The notes under the pieces were generated by a model. It saw nothing but the letters and a program-made list of their open reading frames with translations, made no database searches and had not been told where the DNA came from. Shown in pieces: positions 43,844 through 52,964 of a stretch of DNA of 62,970 nt. The stretch spans positions 1 to 62,970 of the forward strand of contig JAWKXQ010000017.1 of the NCBI GenBank assembly GCA_041396905.1. Reading direction: 5' to 3'. The stretch comes from JACXVD01 sp020446665. GTDB lineage: Bacteria; Pseudomonadota; Alphaproteobacteria; Sphingomonadales; Sphingomonadaceae. Each line of letters opens with the position of its first letter. The stretch's first letter is position 1. A program made the position numbers and the translations under genes.

Positions 43844-45253
43844 TCAGACGAGCATTGCGACCGTCCAGCAGAGGCCGATGATCAGGATAATTCCTGCTAT
43901 GTCGAGCACGAAACCTGCCCCGACCATGCGCGACAACCGGATGCGGCCGGTTGACCAGGCAATGGCATTGGGCCCGGTCCCGGCAGGCAACATGAAGCCC
44001 CAGCTGGCCGCTAGTGCGGCGGGCATAGCGAGCAACAGCGGATCGACGCCCAGCGCCACCACAAGGCTGGCGACCACAGGAATGATTGCGCTGGCCGTGG
44101 CGACATTGCTGGCGAATTCGGTCACCAGCACGACCATGGCAACGATCGCCAGCGCGGTGACCAGCAAGGGCACGGCGGATAGCGGCAACAGCGCATTGCC
44201 CAGCCATTCTGCCAGACCGGATGCCTGCATCCCCGCCGCCAGCGCCAGCCCGCCGCCAAACATCATGATCACGCCCCATGGCGCACGGTCTGCCTCGTCC
44301 CAATTCAACAATTTACGCCCGGTGCCGTCAGGCAGAATGAACAGGGCAAAGCTGGCAAGCACGGCAATGGTGCCGTCGGTCCAGCTGCCATCGGGCAGAA
44401 AGGGCGCGACCCACAACTGAGTCATCCACAGCAGGAAAGTGATCGCGATAATCGGCAGCAGCCGCTTTTCCGCGGCGGTCCACGGCGCATGATCATCAAT
44501 CGCCGCACGGGCTGCGGCGACATCGAAAGGATGAGAACTCACCTTCTGGAACCGGGCGATGATCCAAGCGGCCAGCGGGATACCAACCAGCACCACCGGC
44601 ATGCCGAATGCCATCCATTCTGCAAAGCTGATCTTCACGCCGATCATTTCGTCCAGCAGCGCCACGGCAATGCCATTGGTGGGGGAGCCGACAATCGTGC
44701 CCAACCCGCCAATCGAGCAGGCAAAGGCGATGCCCATGGGCAAGGCACCTGCAAGGCCTTCCTGCTCTTGCGCATCCAGCCCGCCGCCCGCCAGCACCGC
44801 CAGCGCCATCGGCATCATGATCAGCGCGGTGGATGTGTTGGAAATGAGCATGGAGAGGATCGCCGCGCTCATCATGAAGGCCAGCAGCAAGCGCGATTGC
44901 CCGCCGCCGCTGCCGATGGATTTCAGGATTGCCAATGACAGCCGCCGGTGCAACCCGGTGCGCTCAATGGCGAGGGCCAGAAAGGCTCCGCCCAGAAGCA
45001 GGAACAGGATAGGCGCGTAATAGGCGCTGGCGGTCGCCTTGGCATCCATCACCCCGGCAAGTGGGAGCATGACAAAGGGCAGCAGGGCAGTTGCCGTCAG
45101 CGGGATCGCTTCGGTCATCCACCATGCCGCCATCCACACGACCAGCCCGGCCACGATCCAGGCCTGCGGCGGCATGCCAGCGGGGGCGGGCAGCAAGTTC
45201 GCCAGAGCCATAGCTGCGAGCCCGGCGAAAAATCCTATACGTGGAACTGTCAT
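43844..45253 (-). CDS. SLC13/DASS family dicarboxylate-type permease
   Basis: 469 residues with about twelve hydrophobic segments. Both family SNT motifs are present, in MLISNTSTALIMMP and VTEFASNVATASAIIPV. The family moves dicarboxylates or sulfate with sodium; the substrate is not determinable here. Divergently oriented from the double-CxxCG gene. Confidence 0.9.
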   Translation of the reverse strand: MTVPRIGFFAGLAAMALANLLPAPAGMPPQAWIVAGLVVWMAAWWMTEAIPLTATALLPFVMLPLAGVMDAKATASAYYAPILFLLLGGAFLALAIERTGLHRRLSLAILKSIGSGGGQSRLLLAFMMSAAILSMLISNTSTALIMMPMALAVLAGGGLDAQEQEGLAGALPMGIAFACSIGGLGTIVGSPTNGIAVALLDEMIGVKISFAEWMAFGMPVVLVGIPLAAWIIARFQKVSSHPFDVAAARAAIDDHAPWTAAEKRLLPIIAITFLLWMTQLWVAPFLPDGSWTDGTIAVLASFALFILPDGTGRKLLNWDEADRAPWGVIMMFGGGLALAAGMQASGLAEWLGNALLPLSAVPLLVTALAIVAMVVLVTEFASNVATASAIIPVVASLVVALGVDPLLLAMPAALAASWGFMLPAGTGPNAIAWSTGRIRLSRMVGAGFVLDIAGIILIIGLCWTVAMLV

Positions 45254-45349
45254 GGCCCTCTCAAACTTTGCGTTCCTTGAACCCGAAAGTGACAGTCAGA
45301 TCAATGGGCCAGGTTTGAGCCGTTTGGCATCTTGTCCTAATGCAGGGAA

Positions 45350-45973
45350 ATGCGAGACTTCGTTTATCTTGATCTCACCCGGAATCGTGGCTGGCCTTGG
45401 CCGGATGAGAATTTTGGACTGACCCCGTTATTTGGCAAAGGCGGCTGGTGTGAGACTTGCGGAGTTCCGCAGGTCATGCAGCAGGGAGATATGGTGATGC
45501 AGGCGCGCGGTTTGTCTGACATTCGCGGGGCATGGATGCCTAATTGGCTGTTTGACGTGTTTTGTTGCGATGAAGGACTGGCCGAGCAAATCGAGACGCG
45601 ATTTGGTTTGGCCTCACGCCCGATCGTTACGCCGCGAGGTAAATATCTGAAGGCAAGGCAGGTGTTAATCCCGGTCAGTTCGGCAAATTGGTATTGTGCT
45701 GAGCAATTGACAGAGCGATTGAACCAGCAGCATGGCAAAGCGGGCGATCAATGTCATACATGCGGCAAGTGGCGCTATCTGCCGCTCGCGAACGAGCTGT
45801 TGCCCCGGCCAGACATTGACGGTCAGCCTGCGAACAGTGCTGCCATCGCCAGCCCGGAGTGGTTTGGTGACGGCATGAAGTCGTTTCGGAATTTGCTTTT
45901 TACCAGACCCCTGGCGGAACTGATCTTGTCTGTCTCAAAGGCGGATTTCAAATTGGTCGAGTTGCCAGGATAG
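45350..45973 (+). CDS. Double-CxxCG motif protein (putative immunity-family)
   Basis: 207 residues. Two CxxCG motifs (CETCG at 34-38 and CHTCG at 135-139) give a likely zinc site, as in the double-CxxCG/SitI-type immunity family known from Myxococcus toxin loci. It is somewhat AT-richer than its neighbours and monocistronic. No adjacent toxin-like gene is seen, so if it is an immunity gene it is an orphan. A strong bidirectional terminator follows it. Confidence 0.6.
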   Translation: MRDFVYLDLTRNRGWPWPDENFGLTPLFGKGGWCETCGVPQVMQQGDMVMQARGLSDIRGAWMPNWLFDVFCCDEGLAEQIETRFGLASRPIVTPRGKYLKARQVLIPVSSANWYCAEQLTERLNQQHGKAGDQCHTCGKWRYLPLANELLPRPDIDGQPANSAAIASPEWFGDGMKSFRNLLFTRPLAELILSVSKADFKLVELPG

Positions 45974-45991
45974 TCTGGTCTGCGTGATTAT

Positions 45992-46029
45992 ATAAAAAGG
46001 GGCGCATCCGCTGATGCGCCCCTTTTTAT
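45992..46029. terminator. Strong bidirectional intrinsic terminator
   Basis: 17-base perfect arms (45992-46008 and 46013-46029) with a 4-base loop, GC-rich core GGGGCGCATC and flanking A and T runs. It can terminate the double-CxxCG gene on the plus strand and infC on the minus strand. Confidence 0.93.
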
Positions 46030-46049
46030 GTCACCGCATGAAGCTGGCC

Positions 46050-46592
46050 CTATTTCGGTGCCAGCACCATCAGCATCTGGCGCCCTTCGAGGCGAGGGAA
46101 GCTTTCCACCTTGGCCACTTCTTCCACATCGTCACGCACGCGGTTGAGCAGGTCTATGCCCAATTGCTGATGCGCCATTTCACGACCGCGGAAGCGCAGG
46201 GTGATCTTCACCTTGTCGCCATTGTCGATGAATTTCGTGACGTTGCGCATCTTCACGTCATAATCATGCGTGTCGATATTCGGGCGCATCTTTACTTCCT
46301 TGATGTCCTGCGTCTTCTGCGTCTTGCGCGCGGCGTTAGCCTTCTTCTGCGCTTCGTAGCGATATTTGCCGACATCGAGATATTTGCACACGGGCGGGTC
46401 CGCATTGGGCGAGACTTCCACGAGGTTCAGGCCGACTTCTGCGGCTGCCTCTATGGCTTCGCGTGTATACATCACGCCGATATTCTCACCGGTCTCGTCA
46501 ATGACGCGAACCTTGTCGGACTGAATCATGTTGTCAAAGCGCGGGCCGCTCTTCACGGGCGGGGTGTTCATGCGCCGGGGTGGACGGGCTAT
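46050..46592 (-). CDS. infC: Translation initiation factor IF-3, probable ATA start
   Basis: The body (FDNMIQSDKVRVIDETGENIGVM ... GREMAHQQLGIDLLNRVR ... GRQMLMVLAPK) is IF-3. The first ATG (46571) has no ribosome-binding sequence. Seven codons upstream is ATA at 46590-46592, preceded by AGGAGA at 46600-46605 with seven bases between, and the added residues are ARPPRR. IF-3 genes commonly use rare start codons such as ATT or ATA for self-regulation, since IF-3 rejects them. With this start the protein has 180 residues. Confidence 0.93.
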   Translation of the reverse strand: MARPPRRMNTPPVKSGPRFDNMIQSDKVRVIDETGENIGVMYTREAIEAAAEVGLNLVEVSPNADPPVCKYLDVGKYRYEAQKKANAARKTQKTQDIKEVKMRPNIDTHDYDVKMRNVTKFIDNGDKVKITLRFRGREMAHQQLGIDLLNRVRDDVEEVAKVESFPRLEGRQMLMVLAPK

Positions 46593-46697
46593 AGGAAAGT
46601 CTCCTGTATCAGTTGGTCTTGCTTGTTTCGAAGCGCGCTATGTAGTGCCTATTGCACGGATTCGCAAAGGCTAGGTTTACATTGATGTTCATTGGCC

Positions 46698-47402
46698 TCA
46701 GGCGGCCTTGTGCCAGAGCGGAAAACGCGCCAGCTTTTCGCGCGTCGGCACCAGCGCCTCTATCCGCTTTGCAGGTTGCAGGGCGGTGAGGATTTCAGGC
46801 GCGGCAGCATCCATCCCCCCGGTCAGCGCGCCAAAGGCTGGCAGAATCATCCGCCCGCTGCCGCTATCGCCGGAACTGATCACGGCGCAGGGGCGGCTGA
46901 TATGCCGTTCGCGCACCGTCACGCGCAGTTTCGGGTGGAAATGGCCAGACAATTCGGGGCGTGTCTCGCCCGCCAGCGCCTTGTGCCGCAGCACCATTCC
47001 GGCGACTTCCAGCTCCTCGGCAATGGTTCCGCCTGCCTTGCGCTCCAGATGCGGATCATGATTGCCGGTGATCCACACCCAGTCCAGCGCGCGGGTGAGG
47101 GCCGAGAGCATGCCCGCCGCATGCGGCTCCATCCGTTCCAACCCCGCATCATCATGGAAATTATCCCCCAGCGTATAGACCCGCCGCGCGCCTGTTTCGC
47201 GGATCGCCTGCGCCAGACGCTCCAGCGTTTCGCGGCTGTCATAGGGGGGCAGCATCTGCCCGTGGCGGGCATAGAAGCTGGCCTTTTCCAGATGCAGGTC
47301 TGCCACCAGCAGCGCATTTTCGCGCGGCCAGTACAGCGCGCGGCCGGGGGTGAGGTGAAACTCCTCCCCACAAAAATCCAGCGCGAACGAAACGGGAACC
47401 AT
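46698..47402 (-). CDS. pdeM: Ligase-associated DNA repair endonuclease PdeM-like
   Basis: 234 residues. Calcineurin-type metallophosphoesterase motifs are complete: D-x-H in VADLHLEKASF, GDNFHDD, GNHD, and GHFHP. Together with the LTPGRALYWPREN opening it matches PdeM, which in other bacteria sits with an ATP-dependent ligase and exonuclease operon. Here no such partners are adjacent. Confidence 0.9.
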   Translation of the reverse strand: MVPVSFALDFCGEEFHLTPGRALYWPRENALLVADLHLEKASFYARHGQMLPPYDSRETLERLAQAIRETGARRVYTLGDNFHDDAGLERMEPHAAGMLSALTRALDWVWITGNHDPHLERKAGGTIAEELEVAGMVLRHKALAGETRPELSGHFHPKLRVTVRERHISRPCAVISSGDSGSGRMILPAFGALTGGMDAAAPEILTALQPAKRIEALVPTREKLARFPLWHKAA

Positions 47403-47446
47403 GCGCTTCCCTTGCAGCAGCGCGGTGGCTTTGGCAAGGGATGCCT

Positions 47447-48304
47447 ATGACTGATTGGACCCAACATACCGAGCGCGCGAAAGACTGGTTCGAGTCGCTG
47501 CGCGATTCCATCTGTGCTGCCTTTGAAGCGATTGAGCGCGAGGCAGGCAGCGATGCCGCTTTCGCCTATGACAGCTGGCAGCGTGAGGAAGAGGGCAATG
47601 ACAATCCCGGCGGCGGCACGCGCGGGGTGATGAAAGGCAAGGTCTTCGAAAAAGTCGGCGTCAATGTCTCCACCGTCCACGGCAATTTCGCGCCGGAATT
47701 TGCTGGCACGATCAACGGGGCGAGCGCAGAGAATCCCGGCTTTTCAGCCACTGGCATCAGCCTGGTTGCGCATATGGCCAATCCGCATGTCCCCGCTGTG
47801 CATATGAACACGCGCTTCCTCACTACGGGCAAGGCATGGTTTGGCGGCGGGGCGGATCTGAACCCGCCGATCCCCTATGAAGAGGATACGGAAGAATTCC
47901 ACGCCGCCTTCCGTGCGGCCTGCGCAGGGCATAATCCGACCTATTATGATCGCTTCAAGAAATGGGCGGATGACTATTTCTATATCCCCCATCGCGGCGT
48001 GCATCGGGGGGTAGGCGGCATTTTCTACGACCATCTCGAATGCGAAGATGTCGCCGCGTGGGAGCGCAATTTCGCGTTCACGCAGGATGTCGGCAAGGCC
48101 TTTCTTGACATCTTCCCCAAACTGGTCCGCCGCCGCAAGGGCAGCGAATTCTCAGACGCGGAAAAACGCCAGCAGTTGGAATGGCGTGGGCGCTACGCCG
48201 AATTCAATCTGGTCTATGACCGGGGGACATTGTTCGGCCTCAAGACCGGTGGCAATGTCGATGCCATCCTGATGAGCCTGCCGCCCGAGGCGAACTGGAG
48301 CTGA
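47447..48304 (+). CDS. hemF: Oxygen-dependent coproporphyrinogen III oxidase
   Basis: 285 residues from the second ATG, which has AAGGG six bases upstream; an ATG at 47441 is the alternative. HemF decarboxylates coproporphyrinogen III in haem synthesis. Conserved blocks: GGGTRGVMKGKVFEKVGVNVSTVHG, HMNTRFLTT, GGGADLNPP, and YNLVYDRGTLFGLKTGGN-like terminus (FNLVYDRGTLFGLKTGGN). Confidence 0.96.
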   Translation: MTDWTQHTERAKDWFESLRDSICAAFEAIEREAGSDAAFAYDSWQREEEGNDNPGGGTRGVMKGKVFEKVGVNVSTVHGNFAPEFAGTINGASAENPGFSATGISLVAHMANPHVPAVHMNTRFLTTGKAWFGGGADLNPPIPYEEDTEEFHAAFRAACAGHNPTYYDRFKKWADDYFYIPHRGVHRGVGGIFYDHLECEDVAAWERNFAFTQDVGKAFLDIFPKLVRRRKGSEFSDAEKRQQLEWRGRYAEFNLVYDRGTLFGLKTGGNVDAILMSLPPEANWS

Positions 48305-48325
48305 CAAAAGAGGAAAGTGGGAACT

Positions 48326-48814
48326 ATGCGCAGAAACTTATTGCTTGGCACAGCCGTTATCGTTGGACTGTCACTTGTCGTCTCTGGGTGCAATGGAACC
48401 GAAACCAGCGAAAGCGAAAGTGGAACTGCGGAGCTGAGCGAGGAACTCAGCAAGTCCGAGCCTGTTGCAGAGGCACCTCCGGCACCGACCACGGGTACGG
48501 TGACTGGTGCGTTGACTTATCCCAGCGATTACATCCCTGAAGACATGGAGGCCTGTGCGGAGAATCTCGACACGAAGGAAGTGACCTGCAAGCCCAAGAC
48601 AGGCGAAGCCAGTTACAGCCTCGAACTGCCTGCCGGTCGCTATCACATCTGGTCCCAAACCGCCGATTATGTAGACTACAAGGCCTATTACAATCCGCTT
48701 GCGAAATGCGGCCTCGGCCCGGAATGCCCGAACGACAGCACACCGCTGGAAGTCGAGGTCAAGGCCGGGGAGACGCTTGCCGACATTGATCCGATCGACT
48801 GGTATTCCGACTAG
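48326..48814 (+). CDS. Lipoprotein of unknown function
   Basis: 162 residues. Lipobox LVVSGC with lipidated Cys22, followed by a Ser/Glu-rich linker, then a small domain with a disulfide-prone pattern (EACAEN, VTCKPK, AKCGLGPECPND). AGGAAAG is upstream of the ATG. Its stop overlaps the end of the patatin gene on the other strand. I do not recognise the family. Confidence 0.7.
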   Translation: MRRNLLLGTAVIVGLSLVVSGCNGTETSESESGTAELSEELSKSEPVAEAPPAPTTGTVTGALTYPSDYIPEDMEACAENLDTKEVTCKPKTGEASYSLELPAGRYHIWSQTADYVDYKAYYNPLAKCGLGPECPNDSTPLEVEVKAGETLADIDPIDWYSD

Positions 48815-50211
48815 GACGCATTGTCGCCCGCCTGCGGCATTCCCCAACCGGCGGCTTTCACCTTCGCTTTCCCATAGGCGATGAGGCAGCGCATATAGCG
48901 TTTCTGGAATTCGATCGGGTCGTCCACCGCATCGTCAATCGCGGCCCATTGGGGGCAGGTCTTGCTGGCAGGCTGGCCGGTGGCCGGGTCGGTATAGGTG
49001 AACTGGAATGTCGCCACGTCATCGTCGATGCGCAGGAAGTTGAAACAGCCGGCCCCTTCGCAGGCATCGGCCTGCACTTGCTCTGCGCTGAAGCGATAGA
49101 CCTGATTGACGAGGATGTGTTCGGTTGAAAGCAACAGGTCCATGATGTTCCATTTGCGATGCTGCCCGTCTGCCGGACCGAGCGGCTGGCTGGCGGTGCA
49201 TAGGCTGCTATCCTCTTTCGGGCATTTGGGCGGGGGCAGCTTCAGCGTGCCGTCAATGACCGCATAGACCACCGGAACGCCGGCAGGCGGCAGGCCGGGA
49301 TCGCGCTGGCCCGGCGCATGTTCGCCTGCACCATGTTTGCGCGCGTGGAACACTTCCAGCACCGAATCCGAAAACAGCCCGAACCGGGTGCCGCCATCAA
49401 TATACATGGTGTTGTCGATGAAAGCGGGCGGGGCGGCCATCGGGGCGGAAGAGCTGGCGATGATCGCGCTGACATAGCAATCCTTCCACTGCGCGGCCTT
49501 GCCTTGCGCATTGGTGACATAGCGTGTGGCCATATCACCCAGATCAAAGGCGACCGCATGGCCGCTATCGGCATCGGTCGCCCCGACATAGAGCCTTGCG
49601 CCATCAGCATAGCGGGCGGCGACCTGTTGCATCACCGCGTCGGTCAGATAGCCGCTCAGGCGGCTGCGCAGAGGCTCCAGATTGGCGAAGGAGCCATGCT
49701 CCAGCAGCGCGGCATAATCCGCCGGGCCGATCTTGCCGTCGGTCGGCTTGGCATAGACGGTCAGCAGCTCGCTCTCGCTGTCGATTGTATAGCCCTGCAC
49801 CGCCGTGGAACTGTCTCCGACAAAGGCGAAAGTGGCAAGGATCGAGCCTGTGCTGATCCCGGTCACCACCTGGAAATCAGGCAAAGTGCCATCGCCGCTC
49901 CACCCGCCCAGCACGCCCGCTCCGAACGCCCCGTGCTCGCTCCCGCCGGACAGGGTCAGCACCAGTGGCGGCGCACCCGCATGGTCTTTGCTGTCATAGC
50001 TGGTCAGGCTGGCGTCGATCTGCTTTGCGAGGGGAGAGAAGGGTGCAGGCGGCGTGGCAATGGGCGGTGCGGCGACTTCGATCGGAATGGTGACGAAACT
50101 GCACATCTTGTTGTCCGGCGTCAGCGCAGCATTCTGCGCGCAGCCACCTAGCCCCGCCATCAGGCCAATCCCTGTCAGAGCCAGCAGGCCCGCCATCTTT
50201 ACCGTTCGCAT
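48811..50211 (-). CDS. Patatin-like phospholipase lipoprotein
   Basis: 466 residues. Lipobox LGGC near residue 24. Patatin motifs: oxyanion-hole SGGSEHGAFGAG, nucleophile GISTGS (Ser of the GxSxG), and catalytic Asp in YIDGGTRFG. It is a likely periplasmic or outer-membrane-anchored lipid hydrolase. The start ATG has GGGGGA upstream; longer frames to 50895 are not needed. Its stop overlaps the stop of the convergent lipoprotein gene by four bases. Confidence 0.9.
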   Translation of the reverse strand: MRTVKMAGLLALTGIGLMAGLGGCAQNAALTPDNKMCSFVTIPIEVAAPPIATPPAPFSPLAKQIDASLTSYDSKDHAGAPPLVLTLSGGSEHGAFGAGVLGGWSGDGTLPDFQVVTGISTGSILATFAFVGDSSTAVQGYTIDSESELLTVYAKPTDGKIGPADYAALLEHGSFANLEPLRSRLSGYLTDAVMQQVAARYADGARLYVGATDADSGHAVAFDLGDMATRYVTNAQGKAAQWKDCYVSAIIASSSAPMAAPPAFIDNTMYIDGGTRFGLFSDSVLEVFHARKHGAGEHAPGQRDPGLPPAGVPVVYAVIDGTLKLPPPKCPKEDSSLCTASQPLGPADGQHRKWNIMDLLLSTEHILVNQVYRFSAEQVQADACEGAGCFNFLRIDDDVATFQFTYTDPATGQPASKTCPQWAAIDDAVDDPIEFQKRYMRCLIAYGKAKVKAAGWGMPQAGDNAS

Positions 50212-50394
50212 TGCAAATCCCCCACAATCTGGCGGGAAACCTGCACAGATGATGGTTAATTTCAGGTAAGCATAAAGTTGCAAAAGGCGCTGAATGCTGT
50301 GGGCGGGGCAGGGCGTGAGGGGGCGGAGGGGGGCTTCCCCTCGCGCGCATGACGTGTAGTTACTGCCGCAATCTGATTCCCGCCGGAGTATCCC

Positions 50395-52317
50395 ATGCGT
50401 TTCCTTGCTGCTGCTGCCCTGTTCCTGCTCGCTGCCTGTTCCGCGCCAGCCGATACGGCTTCCGAAGTCCCGTCCGTCGCGCCGATCCTCGACAGCGAAG
50501 ATGCGCAGGATGTGTACAGCCATGCCCGCCCGCTGGAAGCGCGGGTGAGCCATGTAGCGCTGGACCTTGATCTCGATTTCGAGAAGCAGCGCGTATCGGG
50601 CAGCGCCACACTGGATGTGCTGGCAAAGCCCGGCGTGAGCGAAGTTGTGCTGGATAATGACGGGCTGGTGATCGAGAGCATCACTGACGCAGCGGGCCAG
50701 TCGCTTGACTACGAGATTGGCGAGGCTGGCGGCGATGATGAGGGGCTGCATGGGGTGCCGCTGACTGTGCAACTGGGCGCAGCGCCAGAAGGGGCAGAGG
50801 CGGATGCTCCGCGCCAGATCACCATCACCTATTCCGCTGACAATGCCGATGCGCTGCAATGGCTGAGCCCGGAACAGACCGCCGGGGGCAAGCACCCCTA
50901 TCTGCTCAGCCAGGGTCAGGCGACGCTCAACCGCACATGGATCCCCACGCAGGACAGCCCCGGCATTCGCCAGACATGGGAAGCCCGCATCACTGCGCCG
51001 GAAGATCTGACCGTCGTCATGTCCGGCCTGTCGGGCGGTGATCCGGAGGAGCTGGACGATGGCCGCCGCGCTTTCACCTTCTCCATGGACAAGCCGGTCG
51101 CGCCCTATCTGATCGCGATTGCCGCCGGTGACATCGTGTTCCGCGAGCTGGGCCCGCGCACGGGTGTGTGGAGCGAACCGGCGATGATCGACGCCGCTGC
51201 GGCGGAGCTGGAAGATACCGAGGCGATGGTGGAAGCGGCGGAGGCGCTATACGGCCCCTATCGCTGGGGCCGTTATGACATGATCGTGCTGCCGCCTGCC
51301 TTCCCCTATGGCGGCATGGAAAACCCGGTCATGACTTTCCTGACGCCCACCTTCATTGCGGGCGACAAGAGCCTGACCGGGCTGGTCGCGCATGAGCTGG
51401 CGCATAGCTGGTCGGGTAATCTCGTCACCAATGCCAACTGGACTGATAGCTGGTTGAATGAAGGCGTGACCTCCTATTTCGAAAACCGCATTGTCGAGGC
51501 AATCTACGGCAAGAAGCGCGCCACGCAGGAGGCGCTGCTGGACTTTGCCGCGATTGAGGAAACACTGGATGAAGTCGGCGAAGATGCGCCGGGCACTGCG
51601 CTGCATCAGCCGATCGGCACAGACAGTGCGGGCAGCGCGATCGTCTATAACAAAGGCGCGGCTTTCCTGCGCACGGTCGAGAATATTGTCGGGCGTGAGA
51701 AATTTGATGCCTGGCTGCGCAGCTGGTTTGACCGGCATGCTTTCCAGCCTGCCACATCGGCCATGCTGCTGGCCGACATGCGCGAGAACCTTGTGCAGGG
51801 GGACGCGGAGCTGGAGGAAAAGCTGCAGCTGGAAGACTGGATTTACGGCACCGGCCTGCCAGACAATGTCTGGCGCCCCGATGCCAGCGCCTTTGCCGCT
51901 GTGGACGCAGCCGTGGGGGCCTATACAGACAAGCGCGCTGTGCCGCAGGCAGAGTGGCAGGAATGGACCTCTGCCGAACGTCAGCGTTTCCTCGACAATC
52001 TCCCAGAGAAGCTCACCGCAGCAGAGCTGGCGGAGCTTGATGAAACGCTCGGCCTCGCCAGGACGGGCAATAATGAGGAATTGTTCCTCTGGCTCGAAAT
52101 GGCTCTGGCCAATCGGTATGAACCTGCCGTCCCGCAGGCAGAGGCGTTTCTGGCGGGCGTGGGGCGCACCAAATTTGTCCGCCCGCTCTTTGCCGTCCTG
52201 ATGGATCAGGGTAGCTGGGGGCAGCCCATTGCCAAGCGCGTCTATGCCAAAACGCGCGGATCCTATCACGCGGTTACGCGCGGGGCGGTGGACCGGGTGG
52301 TGGGCCAAGCGGGATAA
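50395..52317 (+). CDS. M1 family metallopeptidase, lipoprotein
   Basis: 640 residues. Lipobox LLAAC puts Cys15 as lipid anchor. The M1 catalytic zinc motif HELAHSW is near residue 332 with the distal Glu in NEGVTSYFEN, and the GGMENPV motif (substrate N-terminus recognition) precedes it. The leukotriene A4 hydrolase-like C-terminal alpha-helical domain follows. It should be a periplasmic aminopeptidase. Confidence 0.94.
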   Translation: MRFLAAAALFLLAACSAPADTASEVPSVAPILDSEDAQDVYSHARPLEARVSHVALDLDLDFEKQRVSGSATLDVLAKPGVSEVVLDNDGLVIESITDAAGQSLDYEIGEAGGDDEGLHGVPLTVQLGAAPEGAEADAPRQITITYSADNADALQWLSPEQTAGGKHPYLLSQGQATLNRTWIPTQDSPGIRQTWEARITAPEDLTVVMSGLSGGDPEELDDGRRAFTFSMDKPVAPYLIAIAAGDIVFRELGPRTGVWSEPAMIDAAAAELEDTEAMVEAAEALYGPYRWGRYDMIVLPPAFPYGGMENPVMTFLTPTFIAGDKSLTGLVAHELAHSWSGNLVTNANWTDSWLNEGVTSYFENRIVEAIYGKKRATQEALLDFAAIEETLDEVGEDAPGTALHQPIGTDSAGSAIVYNKGAAFLRTVENIVGREKFDAWLRSWFDRHAFQPATSAMLLADMRENLVQGDAELEEKLQLEDWIYGTGLPDNVWRPDASAFAAVDAAVGAYTDKRAVPQAEWQEWTSAERQRFLDNLPEKLTAAELAELDETLGLARTGNNEELFLWLEMALANRYEPAVPQAEAFLAGVGRTKFVRPLFAVLMDQGSWGQPIAKRVYAKTRGSYHAVTRGAVDRVVGQAG

Positions 52318-52404
52318 TTTTCGCGCTCCAATGGGACTTAGGGGCTTGGGACACGGCTTGGCGGTCCTTATCGCCGCTCTCCAGACGCAGGATCGGAGAG
52401 CGCA

Positions 52405-52881
52405 ATGACCGGAGCCGCCAAAGCCATTATCGCAGTTTTGCTGATTGCAGTGGGGGCACTGGCCTTCCTGCTTTGGCGCGGCCAGCCTGCGACAGAAGCG
52501 GTGGGTGGCAGCAACCCGCTGGATCAGCGTGAGGCGTTGCTGCTCAATGCTGAACAGCATCACCATATACTTGGGGAAATGCGCAGCCTGCTGACCGCTG
52601 TGGCGCTGATCCAGCAAGCGCGTGCTCGCGACGATTGGACAGCCATCGCCGAAGCAGCCAGCGGGCAGGGCACGCGCCGCGGCCAGACCCCGCCGGCCGG
52701 AATGCGCCAGGCGCAGCCGCCAGCCTTCCGCCAGATGGGGCGCGGCATGCGCGAACAATTCGACGTGATCGCCGATGCAGCGGCGGCGCAAAACGGTGAA
52801 GCGGTGGATACAGCTCTGACAGCTGCATTGGGGGCCTGCATGGGCTGCCACGAAAGCTACCGCGTCCAGTTGGCGCGGTGA
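52405..52881 (+). CDS. Membrane-anchored cytochrome c'-like protein
   Basis: 158 residues. A single N-terminal span (about 5-24) and, near the C-terminus, a c-type haem motif CMGCH at residues 148-152. The helical middle region (HHHILGEMRSLLTAVALIQQARARDD...) fits a four-helix cytochrome c'-like protein. AGGATCGGAGAGC precedes the ATG. Confidence 0.75.
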   Translation: MTGAAKAIIAVLLIAVGALAFLLWRGQPATEAVGGSNPLDQREALLLNAEQHHHILGEMRSLLTAVALIQQARARDDWTAIAEAASGQGTRRGQTPPAGMRQAQPPAFRQMGRGMREQFDVIADAAAAQNGEAVDTALTAALGACMGCHESYRVQLAR

Positions 52882-52964
52882 TTGCGCCACACTGGCGGGA
52901 AATACGCTTTTTCTTGCACTTGGCTCTTGCTCCTGCAGCCCATGCGCAGCACATCTAGCAAACG

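Noticed and set aside
46569..46571. ATG as the infC start
   Set aside because: It lacks a ribosome-binding site, whereas an ATA seven codons upstream has AGGAGA at the right distance.
49318..50151. Plus-strand frame across the patatin gene
   Set aside because: The minus-strand patatin motifs are complete; the plus-strand translation has no known domain.
48811..50895. Extended N-terminus of the patatin gene up to 50895
   Set aside because: The added 228 residues have no signal or domain and overlap the divergent promoter and the first half-kilobase of the M1 peptidase gene; the ATG at 50211 starts a proper lipoprotein signal.
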